Source of the DNA: Seongchinamella sediminis
GTDB lineage: Bacteria; Pseudomonadota; Gammaproteobacteria; Pseudomonadales; Halieaceae
Assembly: GCF_003457605.1 (NCBI RefSeq)
Contig: NZ_QRAN01000008.1
Span: forward strand, 124,001 to 188,000
Length of the DNA: 64,000 bases
Direction: 5' to 3'
This document shows positions 26,736-37,236 of this stretch, piece by piece; within the stretch, counting starts at the first letter, position 1; every line of letters starts with the position of its first letter. Made by a program: the position numbers and the translations under genes. Below the pieces are notes generated by a model. That model was not told the origin of the DNA. It saw only the letters and a program-made list of their open reading frames with translations, and made no database searches.

Positions 26736-28004
26736 ATGCGCGCCCTGTACAGCGCCCTGTTTTACCTGCTGCTGCCGCTTATCGTGCTGCGCATGCTGTG
26801 GCGCTCGCGCCGGGCCCCGGCCTATCGCCAGCGGCTGGCCGAGCGCTTCGGGTTTTTCAGCTGTCCCGCCAGGGTCAGCGACGGCCCGGTGATCTGGGTG
26901 CACGCGGTCTCCGTCGGCGAGACCCTGGCGGCGGCGCCGCTGGTGGAGGATTTGCTGCGCGAGTACCCCGATCACCGGCTGGTGGTCACAACCACCACCC
27001 CCACTGGCTCCGAACGGGTCCGGGCGCTGTTTGGCGACCGGGTCTTTCACGTGTACTCGCCCTGGGACATGCCCGGCCCGGTAAAGCGCTTTCTCGCCCG
27101 GGTTCGCCCGCAACTGCTGGTTATCATGGAGACCGAGCTGTGGCCGAACCTGCTGCACTACAGCCGCCAGAGCGGCTGCCGGATTCTGCTGGCCAATGCG
27201 CGCCTGTCTGCCCGCTCCGCCCGGGGTTACCGCCGGGTCGCGGGCCTGACCCGGCAGATGCTGGGCCAGCTGGACGCCGTGGCCTGCCAGTCACCGGCTG
27301 ACGGCGAGCGCCTGGTCGCCCTGGGCCTGCCGCCGCAACGGCTGCAGGTGACCGGCAGCATCAAGTTCGATATCGACCTGGACCAGCAACTGCGGCAGCA
27401 GGCGGCAGAACTGAAAGCCGCCCTCGGCCGGCCCGTGCTGCTGGGCTCCAGCACCCACGACAGCGAGGAGGCGCTCATCCTCAATGCCTTTGAGGCCCTG
27501 CGCCGGGATATTCCCGATCTCTTGTGCCTGCTGGTGCCGCGTCACCCGGAACGCTTCGGCCCGGTGTTCCAGCTGTGTAAAGACCGCGGCTACGACACCG
27601 CACGGCGCTCCGCCGCGGAACTGCCCGGCCCCCGGCAGCCGGTGCTGCTCGGCGACACCATGGGTGAATTGCGCCTGCTGTCGGGAGTCGCCTCGGTGTG
27701 TGTGATCGGCGGCAGCTTTATCGAGCACGGCGGGCAGAACGTGCTGGAGGCCGCCGCCTGGGGCGTACCGGTGGTGAGCGGGCCGCACATGTTCAACTTC
27801 GCGGAGATCACCAGCCTGCTGGTTGCGGCGGGGGGGATGCAGCAGGTCAGCGCCGCCGAGCTGCCCGCGGCCCTGCTGGCCCTGCTGGCCGATGAGGCCC
27901 GTCGCCACGACATGGGGCGTGCGGCCGCCGACGTGGTCGCCGCCAACCGCGGCGCCAGGGGCAGGCTGCTGGCCATGATCCGGGAGCAATTGGCCGGCAC
28001 CTGA
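26736..28004 (+). CDS. waaA: 3-deoxy-D-manno-octulosonic acid (Kdo) transferase
   Basis: A 422-residue GT30 enzyme anchored at the inner membrane by an N-terminal hydrophobic segment; it attaches Kdo to lipid IVA. Visible motifs are IWVHAVSVGETLAAAPL, the acceptor-side ETELWPNLL and the donor-binding GGSFIEHGGQNVLEAAAWG. ATG at 26736 is chosen because GCGGAGAG lies upstream and the protein then starts with the expected membrane anchor. It completes the set of inner-core genes in the window with hldE, waaC, waaF and waaP. Confidence 0.95.
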   Translation: MRALYSALFYLLLPLIVLRMLWRSRRAPAYRQRLAERFGFFSCPARVSDGPVIWVHAVSVGETLAAAPLVEDLLREYPDHRLVVTTTTPTGSERVRALFGDRVFHVYSPWDMPGPVKRFLARVRPQLLVIMETELWPNLLHYSRQSGCRILLANARLSARSARGYRRVAGLTRQMLGQLDAVACQSPADGERLVALGLPPQRLQVTGSIKFDIDLDQQLRQQAAELKAALGRPVLLGSSTHDSEEALILNAFEALRRDIPDLLCLLVPRHPERFGPVFQLCKDRGYDTARRSAAELPGPRQPVLLGDTMGELRLLSGVASVCVIGGSFIEHGGQNVLEAAAWGVPVVSGPHMFNFAEITSLLVAAGGMQQVSAAELPAALLALLADEARRHDMGRAAADVVAANRGARGRLLAMIREQLAGT

Positions 28005-28024
28005 GCGGTGCCGGCGAGGGGCTG

Positions 28025-29437
28025 TTACTTGCTGCCGGTGGCGGCGGGTGGCGGAGGCGTGACCATGTTGGAGTCGAGGTTGATGACATCCTCCGGGCTC
28101 AGCAGCCCGGCCTGCTCTTTCAGCCGCAGCAGGTTGACGATGAAGTCGTAGCGGCTGTTGGCATAATCACGTTGTGCCGAGTACAGGGTGTTCTGGGCAT
28201 TGAGCACGTCAACCACGTTGCGGGTGCCGACCTCATAACCGGCCTGGGTCGCGTCCAGGGCGCTCCTGGAAGAGACGATACTCTGCTTGCGCGCTTTCAC
28301 CCGGGAGACATCACTGAGCACGGTCATGTGCAGCGAGCGGGTCGCCGTCACGGTATTGCGGCTGAGGTTGATACGGTTTTCCCGCGCCGCGTTGAACTCC
28401 TGTGCGGACCGGCGCCGGTTGGCGCTGATTGCGCCGCCGGAGTAGAGCGGTACATCCACCCGTACTTCCCAGTAGTCGCCATCGGTGCTGTTGAAGGGCG
28501 AGGTGTTGAATCCGGTCTCGGGCTCGATCGTCCGGCTGCCGTTGGTCTCGTTGTCGGAATAGCGGTAGTTGCCGCTGACCGTAAACGCGTGCTCCAGGGC
28601 GCTGGCCTTGGCCTGCTGGCGGGCCGCCTCTTCACGGTACTCGGCCGCCTTCAGCGAGAAGTTGTTGTCGAGGGCAAATTCAACCCAGGAGGCCCGGTCA
28701 GTCGGCTCCGGTGCCTGGGGGTCAAACTCTGCCTTGAGCAGGTTCAGGTTTTCGTGCTTCTGGCCGGTGAGCACGGACAGCTGCTCCAGCGCCACGGCGA
28801 CGTTGTTCTCGTCGACAATGCGATTGACCTGGGACAGGTCATAGGCTGCCTGGGCTTCGTAGACGTCGGTGATGGCAATCAGGCCAACCTCAAAGCGCTG
28901 CTGGGTCTGCTCGAGCTGCCGCTCGAAGGCCCGCTCCTGGGCCTTGGACGCTTCCAGGTTGTCCTGGGCGCGCAGCACCGCCAGGTAGGCCTCCACCACG
29001 CGCACAATCAGGTTCTGCTGGTTGCCGGCGAAGGTCGCCTCGGCTTCCCTGGTCAGTTCCTTGCCGGACTTGAAGCTGAACCAGGCGGGCAGGTCGAACA
29101 GGGCCTGGTTGAGGGACACGGTAAAGCCCTCGCTGATAGTGTCGTTGGTGGTCGTGGTATCAACGGTGACGATACCGTCCTCGCCCAGTTCCAGGCTCTC
29201 ACTGTCGGTGTCAGTGTCGGAGCCGGAGCGCGAGTAGTTGGCGCCAATTTGCGGCAGCAGTGCCGACAGCCCCAGGTTTTCCTGTTCGCGGTTGGCCAGG
29301 TAAGTCGCCTCCTCCGCCTTCAGCTGCGCATCGTTCTCCAGCGCCAGTTCATAAATGTCGAGCAGGGAGTCAGCGCTTGCGCTCGACGTTGCCAGTGAAA
29401 GTGCCAACGCGATAAGCGTGACGCCAGTCCTTCTCAT
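28025..29437 (-). CDS. tolC: TolC-family outer-membrane efflux/secretion channel
   Basis: A 470-residue outer-membrane factor for type I secretion and RND or ABC efflux. It has an N-terminal signal peptide (MRRTGVTLIALALSLATSSASA) and two long coiled-coil repeats typical of the TolC tunnel, including NLGLSALLPQIGANYS and, near the end, RNVVDVLNAQNTLYSAQRDY. ATG at 29437 is set by the signal peptide. Its placement, divergent from a yqiB-cpdA-parE set, matches E. coli tolC and supports orthology. It ends with a proline- and alanine-rich tail. Confidence 0.93.
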   Translation of the reverse strand: MRRTGVTLIALALSLATSSASADSLLDIYELALENDAQLKAEEATYLANREQENLGLSALLPQIGANYSRSGSDTDTDSESLELGEDGIVTVDTTTTNDTISEGFTVSLNQALFDLPAWFSFKSGKELTREAEATFAGNQQNLIVRVVEAYLAVLRAQDNLEASKAQERAFERQLEQTQQRFEVGLIAITDVYEAQAAYDLSQVNRIVDENNVAVALEQLSVLTGQKHENLNLLKAEFDPQAPEPTDRASWVEFALDNNFSLKAAEYREEAARQQAKASALEHAFTVSGNYRYSDNETNGSRTIEPETGFNTSPFNSTDGDYWEVRVDVPLYSGGAISANRRRSAQEFNAARENRINLSRNTVTATRSLHMTVLSDVSRVKARKQSIVSSRSALDATQAGYEVGTRNVVDVLNAQNTLYSAQRDYANSRYDFIVNLLRLKEQAGLLSPEDVINLDSNMVTPPPPAATGSK

Positions 29438-29655
29438 GTGTCTTCCTCTACGATGGGTCCGCGCGTTTACTGGGGGCGCGGTATTCGGGAGCCCGATTTT
29501 AGCAGCCTGCGGCCCGTCTTGCATTGTGTGAACTGCAGCTCAAAATTGGCCATAGTCTTGGCTATCATAAGTGTTACACTCGAAACTCGTCCACGTCACA
29601 GGACGTGGAATTGATACGTTTCGTCGATTTCATCTTTACAGGAGACAGGTTGTAG

Positions 29656-30099
29656 GTGCTGCACGCCGGTAACAGGCCGTTCAAACTTGATCTCGCAGAA
29701 CTACACGCGGTCTGCGAGGCCAATTACGCGCGCCTGTTGCGCCTGTTTCCCGATTACGAGACCAGCAACCACCGGGACTTTCACCTGGGCCCGGCCCGCG
29801 TCCGGCTGGAGGTGCTGGAGCGCAGTCGCTATACCACCATCTTCCGGCTGTCGCAGCAGCATGCCGAGGCGCGCTGGCTGGGAAGCCTGCGGGTGGAAGT
29901 CCGCGCCTACCACGATGCGGGGATGCTCGAGGTGGGCAGCTTCCAGTCCCACCGCAGCATCCAGCCGCGTTACCACTACCCCAACGCAAAAATGCACCAG
30001 CAGGATGAGAAGTCCCAGCAGAACCGTTTCCTGGCCGACTGGCTGGAGCATTGTCTGGGTAATGGTCACAGCAGTCATCCCGTCGTGGTCGGGGCCTGA
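29656..30099 (+). CDS. yqiB: DUF1249 protein (YqiB family)
   Basis: A 147-residue cytosolic protein of the DUF1249/YqiB family, whose molecular role is not established. Conserved segments include ANYARLLRLFPDY and YHYPNAKMHQQDEKSQQNRF. GTG at 29656 is the start: TTG at 29650 would be followed at once by an in-frame TAG, and AGGAGACAGG lies just upstream. Gene order tolC / yqiB-cpdA-parE is as in enterics, but nudF, which precedes yqiB there, is absent. Confidence 0.9.
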   Translation: MLHAGNRPFKLDLAELHAVCEANYARLLRLFPDYETSNHRDFHLGPARVRLEVLERSRYTTIFRLSQQHAEARWLGSLRVEVRAYHDAGMLEVGSFQSHRSIQPRYHYPNAKMHQQDEKSQQNRFLADWLEHCLGNGHSSHPVVVGA

Positions 30100-30121
30100 G
30101 CGGTACTGACCGCTGTCCAGC

Positions 30122-30961
30122 ATGCCGGAATCACGACACATGACCTGCAGGATAGTCGACACGGGCGACCCGCTGCGGCTGCTGCAGCTAACCGATACCC
30201 ACCTCTGCGCCGAGGCCGGCGGCACCTTGCTGGACATGGATACCGATCGCTCCCTGCAGCTGGTTATTGATCGGGCGCTGCGCGAGCGGGGCACCCCCGA
30301 TGTGCTGCTGTGTACCGGCGATCTCTCGGACGGAGGTTTTCGTAGCGCCTACCAGCGGTTGGAGGGCTACCTGCAGAAAATTGCCGCGCCCAGCTTCTGG
30401 CTGCCGGGTAATCACGATGACCGTGCGGAGATGCTCGCTGCCGTCAGCGACAAAGTGTGCCTGCCCGGAGAAATCCGCGCTGGGCAATGGCAGCTCATCA
30501 TGCTCGACTCGCAGATTCCCGGCGAGGTCGGCGGCCGGCTGGGAGAAACCGAACTGCAGCGCCTGGCGGCGGCCCTGGAGGCGGGCAGGCAGGACGGGCT
30601 GCATGCGCTGGTGTGCCTGCACCACCAGCCGGTGGCCGTCGGCAGCGCCTGGATCGACCAACAAATGGTGGCGGACGCCGCACAGTTCTGGCAGCTGCTG
30701 GACAGTTACGCCAGCGTGAAGGGAGTGCTCTGGGGCCATGTCCACCAGCAGATCGACAGGCAGCGCGGGTCTGTTGCCCTGATGGCCTCGCCGTCTACCT
30801 GCGTCCAGTTCGCCCCCGGCAGCACGAATTTCAAGGCGGACGACAAGCCCCCGGGCTACCGCTGGCTGGAGTTGTACGCAAACGGGCGCATAGAAACCGG
30901 GGTTTCCCGGGTCACCGATGCCGAGTTTACCGTCGACCTGGAGTGTGGCGGCTACCTGTAG
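30122..30961 (+). CDS. cpdA: 3',5'-cyclic AMP phosphodiesterase (calcineurin-like)
   Basis: A 279-residue metallophosphoesterase that hydrolyses cAMP and so lowers CRP signalling. The ordered metal ligands are visible: LTDTHL at about residues 24-29, CTGDLSDGG, PGNHDD, CLHHQP and WGHVHQQ. The start is either ATG 30122 or the in-frame ATG at 30140; neither has a strong ribosome site. It sits between yqiB and parE as in E. coli, with yqiA missing. Confidence 0.92.
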   Translation: MPESRHMTCRIVDTGDPLRLLQLTDTHLCAEAGGTLLDMDTDRSLQLVIDRALRERGTPDVLLCTGDLSDGGFRSAYQRLEGYLQKIAAPSFWLPGNHDDRAEMLAAVSDKVCLPGEIRAGQWQLIMLDSQIPGEVGGRLGETELQRLAAALEAGRQDGLHALVCLHHQPVAVGSAWIDQQMVADAAQFWQLLDSYASVKGVLWGHVHQQIDRQRGSVALMASPSTCVQFAPGSTNFKADDKPPGYRWLELYANGRIETGVSRVTDAEFTVDLECGGYL

Positions 30962-31043
30962 GCGGTGGCCAAAAAATTCGTTTTCCCTGGCTGTGGTCAG
31001 GCCCCGCTCATGTACAATGAGCCGAATTGAACTCCCGCAGTAA

Positions 31044-32948
<1,905 letters not shown>

Positions 32949-32956
32949 GCCACCCC

Positions 32957-33007
32957 GTCATCCCGGCACCTTCCCGTCATCCCGGCGAAAGCCGGGATCC
33001 AGCGACC
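32957..33007. repeat. Dispersed GTCATCCCGGC palindromic repeat (one partial, one full unit)
   Basis: A full unit GTCATCCCGGCGAAAGCCGGGATCC at about 32976-33000 forms a CCCGGC/GCCGGG hairpin. A truncated unit (CGTCATCCCGGCACC) precedes it. This motif family is widespread in proteobacterial genomes. It lies between the convergent parE and arsH genes and may also serve as a transcription end. A second group lies within the 5' end of arsH. Confidence 0.85.
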
Positions 33008-33044
33008 CCAGACCCACTCCCCCCCGGGCCGCCAGGCCCGGATA

Positions 33045-33839
33045 TCAGATCGACCGCTGGTTCACCCGCGCCATCAACTCCTCCGCCGATTCCCGGCGCT
33101 CGGAATAGCGATCCACCAGGTAGCCGGCAACGTCCCGGGTCAGCAGGGTGAACTTCAGCAGCTCCTCACAGACATCGACAATGCGGTCATAGAAAGCCGA
33201 GGGTTTCATCCGGTCGTTGTCGTCAAACTCGGCCCAGGCCCTCGCGACCGAGGACTGGTTGGGAATGGTGATCATGCGCATCCAGCGACCCAGCACCCGC
33301 AGCTGATTCACCGCGTTGAATGACTGGGAACCGCCTTCCACCTGCATCACCGCCAGGGTTTTGCCCTGGGTCGGGCGCACTGCGCCAATGCTCAGCGGCA
33401 CCCAGTCGATCTGCGCTTTCATGATGGCGGTCATTGCCCCGTGGCGCTCCGGTGAGCACCACACCTGGCCCTCTGACCAGGCCATCAGCGCGCGCAGTTC
33501 CTGTACCTTGGGGTGGCTGTCATCGCCGTCGTCCGGCAGCGGCAGGCCGGCCGGGTTGAAAATCCGCGTTTCCGCGCCCATCCGCTGCAGCAGGCGGGCG
33601 CTCTCCTCCACCACCAGCCGGCTGAAGGAGCGCTGGCGCAGGGAACCATAGAGCAGCAGGATGCGCGGCGGGTGACTGGAGCGTTCCCGGGGTACCAGGC
33701 GCTCCAGGTCCGGGCTGTCCAGAAGCTCGGGGCTTGTATTGGGCAGGTCACTTGCTGCCTCTTCGTGATCCCGGCGCAGGCTGTTTGCTGCCGCAATGTC
33801 ATCCCGGCGCAGGCCGGGATCTATCGTCTTGTCCGTCAT
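33045..33839 (-). CDS. arsH: ArsH-type NADPH-dependent FMN reductase, N-terminus extended by repeat DNA
   Basis: A 264-residue flavodoxin-like protein of the ArsH family, which oxidises organoarsenicals and reduces quinones. It has [19 protein letters not shown] at about residues 62-80 and the ArsH signature [18 protein letters not shown]. The family core begins near [19 protein letters not shown]. The preceding 30 residues (DPGLRRDD and LRRDH) are the translation of the dispersed CCCGGC repeat and are probably not ancestral. No standard start codon occurs between the repeat and the core. Its start overlaps the end of the acr3 gene by four bases. Confidence 0.92.
   Translation of the reverse strand: MTDKTIDPGLRRDDIAAANSLRRDHEEAASDLPNTSPELLDSPDLERLVPRERSSHPPRILLLYGSLRQRSFSRLVVEESARLLQRMGAETRIFNPAGLPLPDDGDDSHPKVQELRALMAWSEGQVWCSPERHGAMTAIMKAQIDWVPLSIGAVRPTQGKTLAVMQVEGGSQSFNAVNQLRVLGRWMRMITIPNQSSVARAWAEFDDNDRMKPSAFYDRIVDVCEELLKFTLLTRDVAGYLVDRYSERRESAEELMARVNQRSI
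33764..33825. repeat. Dispersed CCCGGC palindromic repeat units inside arsH coding region
   Basis: A full unit GTCATCCCGGCGCAGGCCGGGATC at 33798-33821 and a partial unit GTGATCCCGGCGCAGG at 33765-33780 lie within the first codons of arsH. They match the family seen at 32957-33007. Read in the arsH frame they yield DPGLRRDD- and LRRD-like peptides. Confidence 0.85.
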
Positions 33840-34867
33840 GGCTTATCCGCGATTGTTTCTGGTTGCGGGGGAAACCATCCCCGGGTGTTATTGGCAAATT
33901 TGACCAGCGACAGCATGACAGGCACCTCCACCAGCACGCCGACTACCGTCGCCAGGGCCGCGCCCGAGTTGAGGCCGAACAGGGAAATCGCTACCGCTAC
34001 CGCCAGTTCGAAGAAGTTGCTGGTGCCGATCAGGGCAGCGGGGGCGGCCACGTTGTGCGGCAACTGCAGGCGTTTCGCGGCGAGGTAGGCGATACAGAAA
34101 ATGCCGTAGGTCTGGATCAGCAGCGGAATGGCGATCAGCAGGATCTGCTCTGGCCTGGCCAGAATGGTCCGGGCCTGGAAGCCAAACAACAGCACCACGG
34201 TAGCCAGCAGACCGATGATCGACAGCGGCTTCAGGCGCTGCACAAACCGTGAAGTCTCGTTGTGCAGGAGGCGCCGGGTCAGGTAACCCGCCACCAGCGG
34301 CAATACCACGTACAGCACCACCGACAGCAGCAGGGTTTCCCAGGGTACGGTGATATTGCTGACGCCCAGCAGGAAGGCGGCGATGGGCGCGAAGGCAAAA
34401 ATCATGATGATGTCGTTGACCGACACCTGCACCAGGGTGTAGTTGGGGTCGCCTTTGGTCAGCTGGCTCCACACGAACACCATGGCGGTGCAGGGCGCGA
34501 CCCCCAGCAGAACCATGCCGGCGATATATTCGCTGGCGGTTTGCGGGTCGACCAGATCGGCGAAAATAACCCGGAAGAACAGCCAGCCGATGGCGGCCAT
34601 GGTAAAGGGCTTCACCAGCCAGTTGATCACCAGGGTCAGCGCCAGGCCGCGCGGTTTGCGGCCCACATCCTTTAGCGCCGAGAAATCCACCTGGATCATC
34701 ATCGGGTAGATCATCAGCCAGATCAGCACGGCGATCAGCAGGTTGACCTGGGCGTATTCCCAGCTGGCGATGGTGGCGAAGGCACCGGGAAACAGGTTCC
34801 CCAGGCCGACCCCGGCGAGAATACACAGGCCGACCCACAGGCTCAGGTAACGTTCAAACAATCCCAT
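33836..34867 (-). CDS. ACR3-family arsenite efflux transporter
   Basis: A 343-residue inner-membrane carrier with about ten hydrophobic helices that exports As(III). The conserved catalytic cysteine lies in [14 protein letters not shown] at about residue 126. The first helices ([34 protein letters not shown]) are typical of Acr3. It overlaps arsC by one base and arsH by four, forming an arsR-arsC-acr3-arsH transcript. Often annotated arsB, but this is the Acr3 type and not the ArsB type. Confidence 0.95.
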   Translation of the reverse strand: MGLFERYLSLWVGLCILAGVGLGNLFPGAFATIASWEYAQVNLLIAVLIWLMIYPMMIQVDFSALKDVGRKPRGLALTLVINWLVKPFTMAAIGWLFFRVIFADLVDPQTASEYIAGMVLLGVAPCTAMVFVWSQLTKGDPNYTLVQVSVNDIIMIFAFAPIAAFLLGVSNITVPWETLLLSVVLYVVLPLVAGYLTRRLLHNETSRFVQRLKPLSIIGLLATVVLLFGFQARTILARPEQILLIAIPLLIQTYGIFCIAYLAAKRLQLPHNVAAPAALIGTSNFFELAVAVAISLFGLNSGAALATVVGVLVEVPVMLSLVKFANNTRGWFPPQPETIADKP

Positions 34868-35337
34868 CAGTATTCTCCCAGGCGCTTTAACAGGGCCAGG
34901 CGCTGTTGCCCGTCCAGGGCGGTCGGTTCAGCGGCCAGCAGTTGTTCGCAGCGCCGACGTAGCAGGTCAATGGTGTGGCGGAAGGCGGTGGCGACTTCTT
35001 CCTCGCTACCCTCCAGTCGAGAGGGGTCTTCCAGTCCCCAGTGCACCCTGAGGCTGCGGCCAAACCACAGCGGACACTGTTCACCGGCGGCCTGGTCACA
35101 CACTGTTATCACCACATCCGGCTGCCAGTCCTCGTGCTCGTCCCAGGACTGGCTGCGCAGGCCACCGGTATTGATGCCGGCTTCCTGCAGGTAGCGCAGG
35201 GACAGGGGGTGGACTTCGCCGGAGGGTTGGCTGCCAGCGGAGCGAGCCTCAATGGCCTCACCTCCCAGGTGATTGCACACGGCTTCGGCGATAATGCTGC
35301 GGCAGCGGTTGTGGGTACAGACAAACAGGAGCTTCAT
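34867..35337 (-). CDS. arsC: Arsenate reductase, thioredoxin-coupled type
   Basis: A 156-residue protein with the low-molecular-weight phosphatase fold, reducing arsenate to arsenite. The P-loop CTHNRCRS is at residues 7-14, and two further cysteines at 80 and 88 ([13 protein letters not shown]) provide the redox relay of the thioredoxin-dependent class. The start overlaps arsR by four bases. It supplies arsenite to the Acr3 exporter encoded next. Confidence 0.95.
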   Translation of the reverse strand: MKLLFVCTHNRCRSIIAEAVCNHLGGEAIEARSAGSQPSGEVHPLSLRYLQEAGINTGGLRSQSWDEHEDWQPDVVITVCDQAAGEQCPLWFGRSLRVHWGLEDPSRLEGSEEEVATAFRHTIDLLRRRCEQLLAAEPTALDGQQRLALLKRLGEY

Positions 35338-35690
35338 GCGGTTTCGCCACAGTGTTGGCGGTTGCGTTGCGGCCGGTCGCCCATCGCCAGCAGGCGCTGG
35401 CAGCAGCCGGCGGTGAGCTGCGGGTTGCTGGCGGCGGTGCTGTCGATCACCGCCTGCACCCAGGGGGGCAGTTCGCTGTTAATGGCGTAATAAACCCATT
35501 GCCCGGCCCGACGGGTGGAGAGCAGGCCGCAGTCCCGCAGCTGGCCGAGATGGCGCGAGACCTTGGGCTGGCTGAGGGCCAGTGCTGCGGTCAGTTCACA
35601 GACGCACAGCTCGCCCTGTTCCCAGATCAGCAAAACAACGCTGAGGCGGGTCTCATCCGCCAGGCATTTGAACAGGCTCAATGCGTCCAT
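35334..35690 (-). CDS. arsR: ArsR/SmtB-family arsenic-responsive repressor
   Basis: A 118-residue winged-helix repressor of its own operon. The metalloid-binding motif ELCVCEL is at about residues 27-33, followed by the recognition helix LSQPKVSRHLGQLRDCGLL. The C-terminal tail has extra cysteines (GCCQR and HCGETA) that could also bind metalloid, which is inference. It is the first gene of the arsenic operon. A perfect palindrome, the likely operator, lies 25 bp upstream. Confidence 0.94.
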   Translation of the reverse strand: MDALSLFKCLADETRLSVVLLIWEQGELCVCELTAALALSQPKVSRHLGQLRDCGLLSTRRAGQWVYYAINSELPPWVQAVIDSTAASNPQLTAGCCQRLLAMGDRPQRNRQHCGETA

Positions 35691-35714
35691 GGATTCTCCG
35701 TCAGTTGCGCGGCA

Positions 35715-35738
35715 ATATATACGGATTTCCGTATATAT
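35715..35738. promoter_or_regulatory. Likely ArsR operator
   Basis: ATATATACGGA and TCCGTATATAT form a perfect inverted repeat with 11-bp arms and a 2-bp spacer. It lies 25 bp upstream of arsR, where an ArsR dimer would block transcription. AT-rich dyads of this kind are usual for the family. Confidence 0.8.
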
Positions 35739-35842
35739 GCAATTGTGAATATGTGGTTTTGGCGGCTAATGCTTGGTCTCCTCGCGTCCCGGCGCTAGGA
35801 TGGCCTATTGTCCCGGCCAATTTTGACAGCAGGAGTACCACC

Positions 35843-36430
35843 ATGAACAAACGAATCGCCATCGCAGGTGTCCTGGCCGCAGGGTATTTGGCCTGCGCCC
35901 AGGCCATGGCCCAGTGGGAACTGGATTCCGAGCATTCGAGCATCAACTTTATTTCCGTCAAGAATGCGGCCATCGCCGAAACCCACAGTTTTGACAGCCT
36001 GGTGGGCTATGTCGGCAAGAGCGGCAATGTGCAGCTCACCATCGACCTGGCCAGCGTGGAGACCCTGATCCCGATTCGCAACGAGCGGATGCGGGACATG
36101 CTGTTTAAAACAGTAGAGTTCCCCAGTGCCAGCATCGCCGCCGAGGTAGACCCGGCAATCCTGGCGGAGGTCGACAAGGGGGGCACCGTGAGCACCGAGG
36201 TGCCGGTGCGTTTAAGCCTGCACGGGGTGGACGATGACCTCACCGTGCCGGTGACCGTGTTCAGTGACGGCGGCAGCCTGAGCGTGGTGAGCTCCAGGCC
36301 GGTGATCATCAACGCCGCCGACTTCGGCCTGGCCGGGGGGGTGGAAGCCCTGCGCAAGGTCGCCGGCCTCAACAGCATCAGCACCGCGGTACCGGTGACC
36401 CTGAACCTGCATTTCAGTCATGCACCCTGA
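35843..36430 (+). CDS. YceI-family periplasmic lipocalin-like protein
   Basis: A 195-residue exported protein with an N-terminal signal peptide (MNKRIAIAGVLAAGYLACAQAMA) followed by the YceI fold, an isoprenoid-binding antiparallel barrel. WELDSEHSSINFISVKNAAIAETH and IRNERMRDMLF are the family segments. ATG at 35843 has AGGAG 7 bases upstream. A reading frame extending further upstream is not supported because the signal peptide begins here. The ligand and role are not shown by the sequence. Confidence 0.92.
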   Translation: MNKRIAIAGVLAAGYLACAQAMAQWELDSEHSSINFISVKNAAIAETHSFDSLVGYVGKSGNVQLTIDLASVETLIPIRNERMRDMLFKTVEFPSASIAAEVDPAILAEVDKGGTVSTEVPVRLSLHGVDDDLTVPVTVFSDGGSLSVVSSRPVIINAADFGLAGGVEALRKVAGLNSISTAVPVTLNLHFSHAP

Positions 36431-36439
36431 GCAGCGCAG

Positions 36440-36461
36440 GGGCTGAGGGCCGTATCAGCCC
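36440..36461. terminator. Hairpin between convergent yceI-like and marC-like genes
   Basis: GGGCTGA and TCAGCCC form a perfect 7-bp stem with an 8-base loop. The distal arm overlaps the stop codon of the convergent marC-like gene. There is no T-run, so termination activity is uncertain. Confidence 0.45.
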
Positions 36462-37045
36462 AGGTGGAGGAAGGTACCCACGCCGTCAAAGAACATCTGT
36501 ACCGAAATGATCACCAGGATCATCCCCATCAGGCGCTCAACCGCGATCAGGCCGCGATTGCCCAGCGCCTTCAGCAGCAGGGGCGCGCACATCAGGATGA
36601 TCGCCGTCGCTGCCCAGGCGCCAATCAGTGCCAGGGTCCAGTCGAACATGCGGCTGGGGTCTGATGTCACCATGAGCATGGAGATGGCCAGCGCCGAGGG
36701 GCCGGCTACCATGGGAATGGCCAGGGGTACGATAAAGGGCTCGCCCTCCGGCGTTTCACCCATCAGCCCGTAGGGAGAGGGAAAAATCATCCGCACCGCA
36801 ATCAGGAACAGGATGATCGCGCCGGCAATACTGATGGACTCCTGGCGCAGGCCGAGCAGGTTCAGCACGGTCTCGCCGCCCCACAGGAAAATCAGCAACA
36901 CCACCAGTGCGATCAGCAACTCGCGCGCCAGAATCCACTGGCGGCGCTTTTCGTCCACATCCTTGAGGATGGCGAGAAACACCGGGATATTGCCCAGCGG
37001 ATCCATGACGAAGAGCAGGGTGATAAAGGCGGAAATGGTATCCAA
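36455..37045 (-). CDS. MarC/UPF0056 family inner-membrane protein
   Basis: A 196-residue protein with about six hydrophobic helices, of the MarC/YhgN family with no established transport function. The family motif VMDPLGNIPVFLAIL is at about residues 13-27 and PLAIPMVAGPSALA at about 100-113. TTG at 37045 is proposed as start because it gives the family's usual N-terminus and length. A longer frame to 37237 would add about 64 residues of arginine-rich, unlikely sequence. The ribosome site is weak. Confidence 0.85.
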   Translation of the reverse strand: MDTISAFITLLFVMDPLGNIPVFLAILKDVDEKRRQWILARELLIALVVLLIFLWGGETVLNLLGLRQESISIAGAIILFLIAVRMIFPSPYGLMGETPEGEPFIVPLAIPMVAGPSALAISMLMVTSDPSRMFDWTLALIGAWAATAIILMCAPLLLKALGNRGLIAVERLMGMILVIISVQMFFDGVGTFLHLG

Positions 37046-37236
37046 GGGATGATCTCGCAGGCGGCGGTAGTCGGAAGTGGCCGAGTATATATGCAATAGG
37101 CGGCGGTCCCAACCGCCGGCCCCGGCCGGGTGGGGCTGTGTTATGCTGCAGGGACCACAAAACGGGCTATGCTTGTGGAGCGCGGTGGCAGGGAATCTGC
37201 CGGGCCTGGCAACAACAGTCCCAGGGAGGCGCCCCA

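Noticed and set aside
29540-29655. Promoter for yqiB in the tolC/yqiB gap
   Set aside because: Several -10-like hexamers are present (TATCAT, TACACT) but no -35 at suitable spacing, so no site could be supported.
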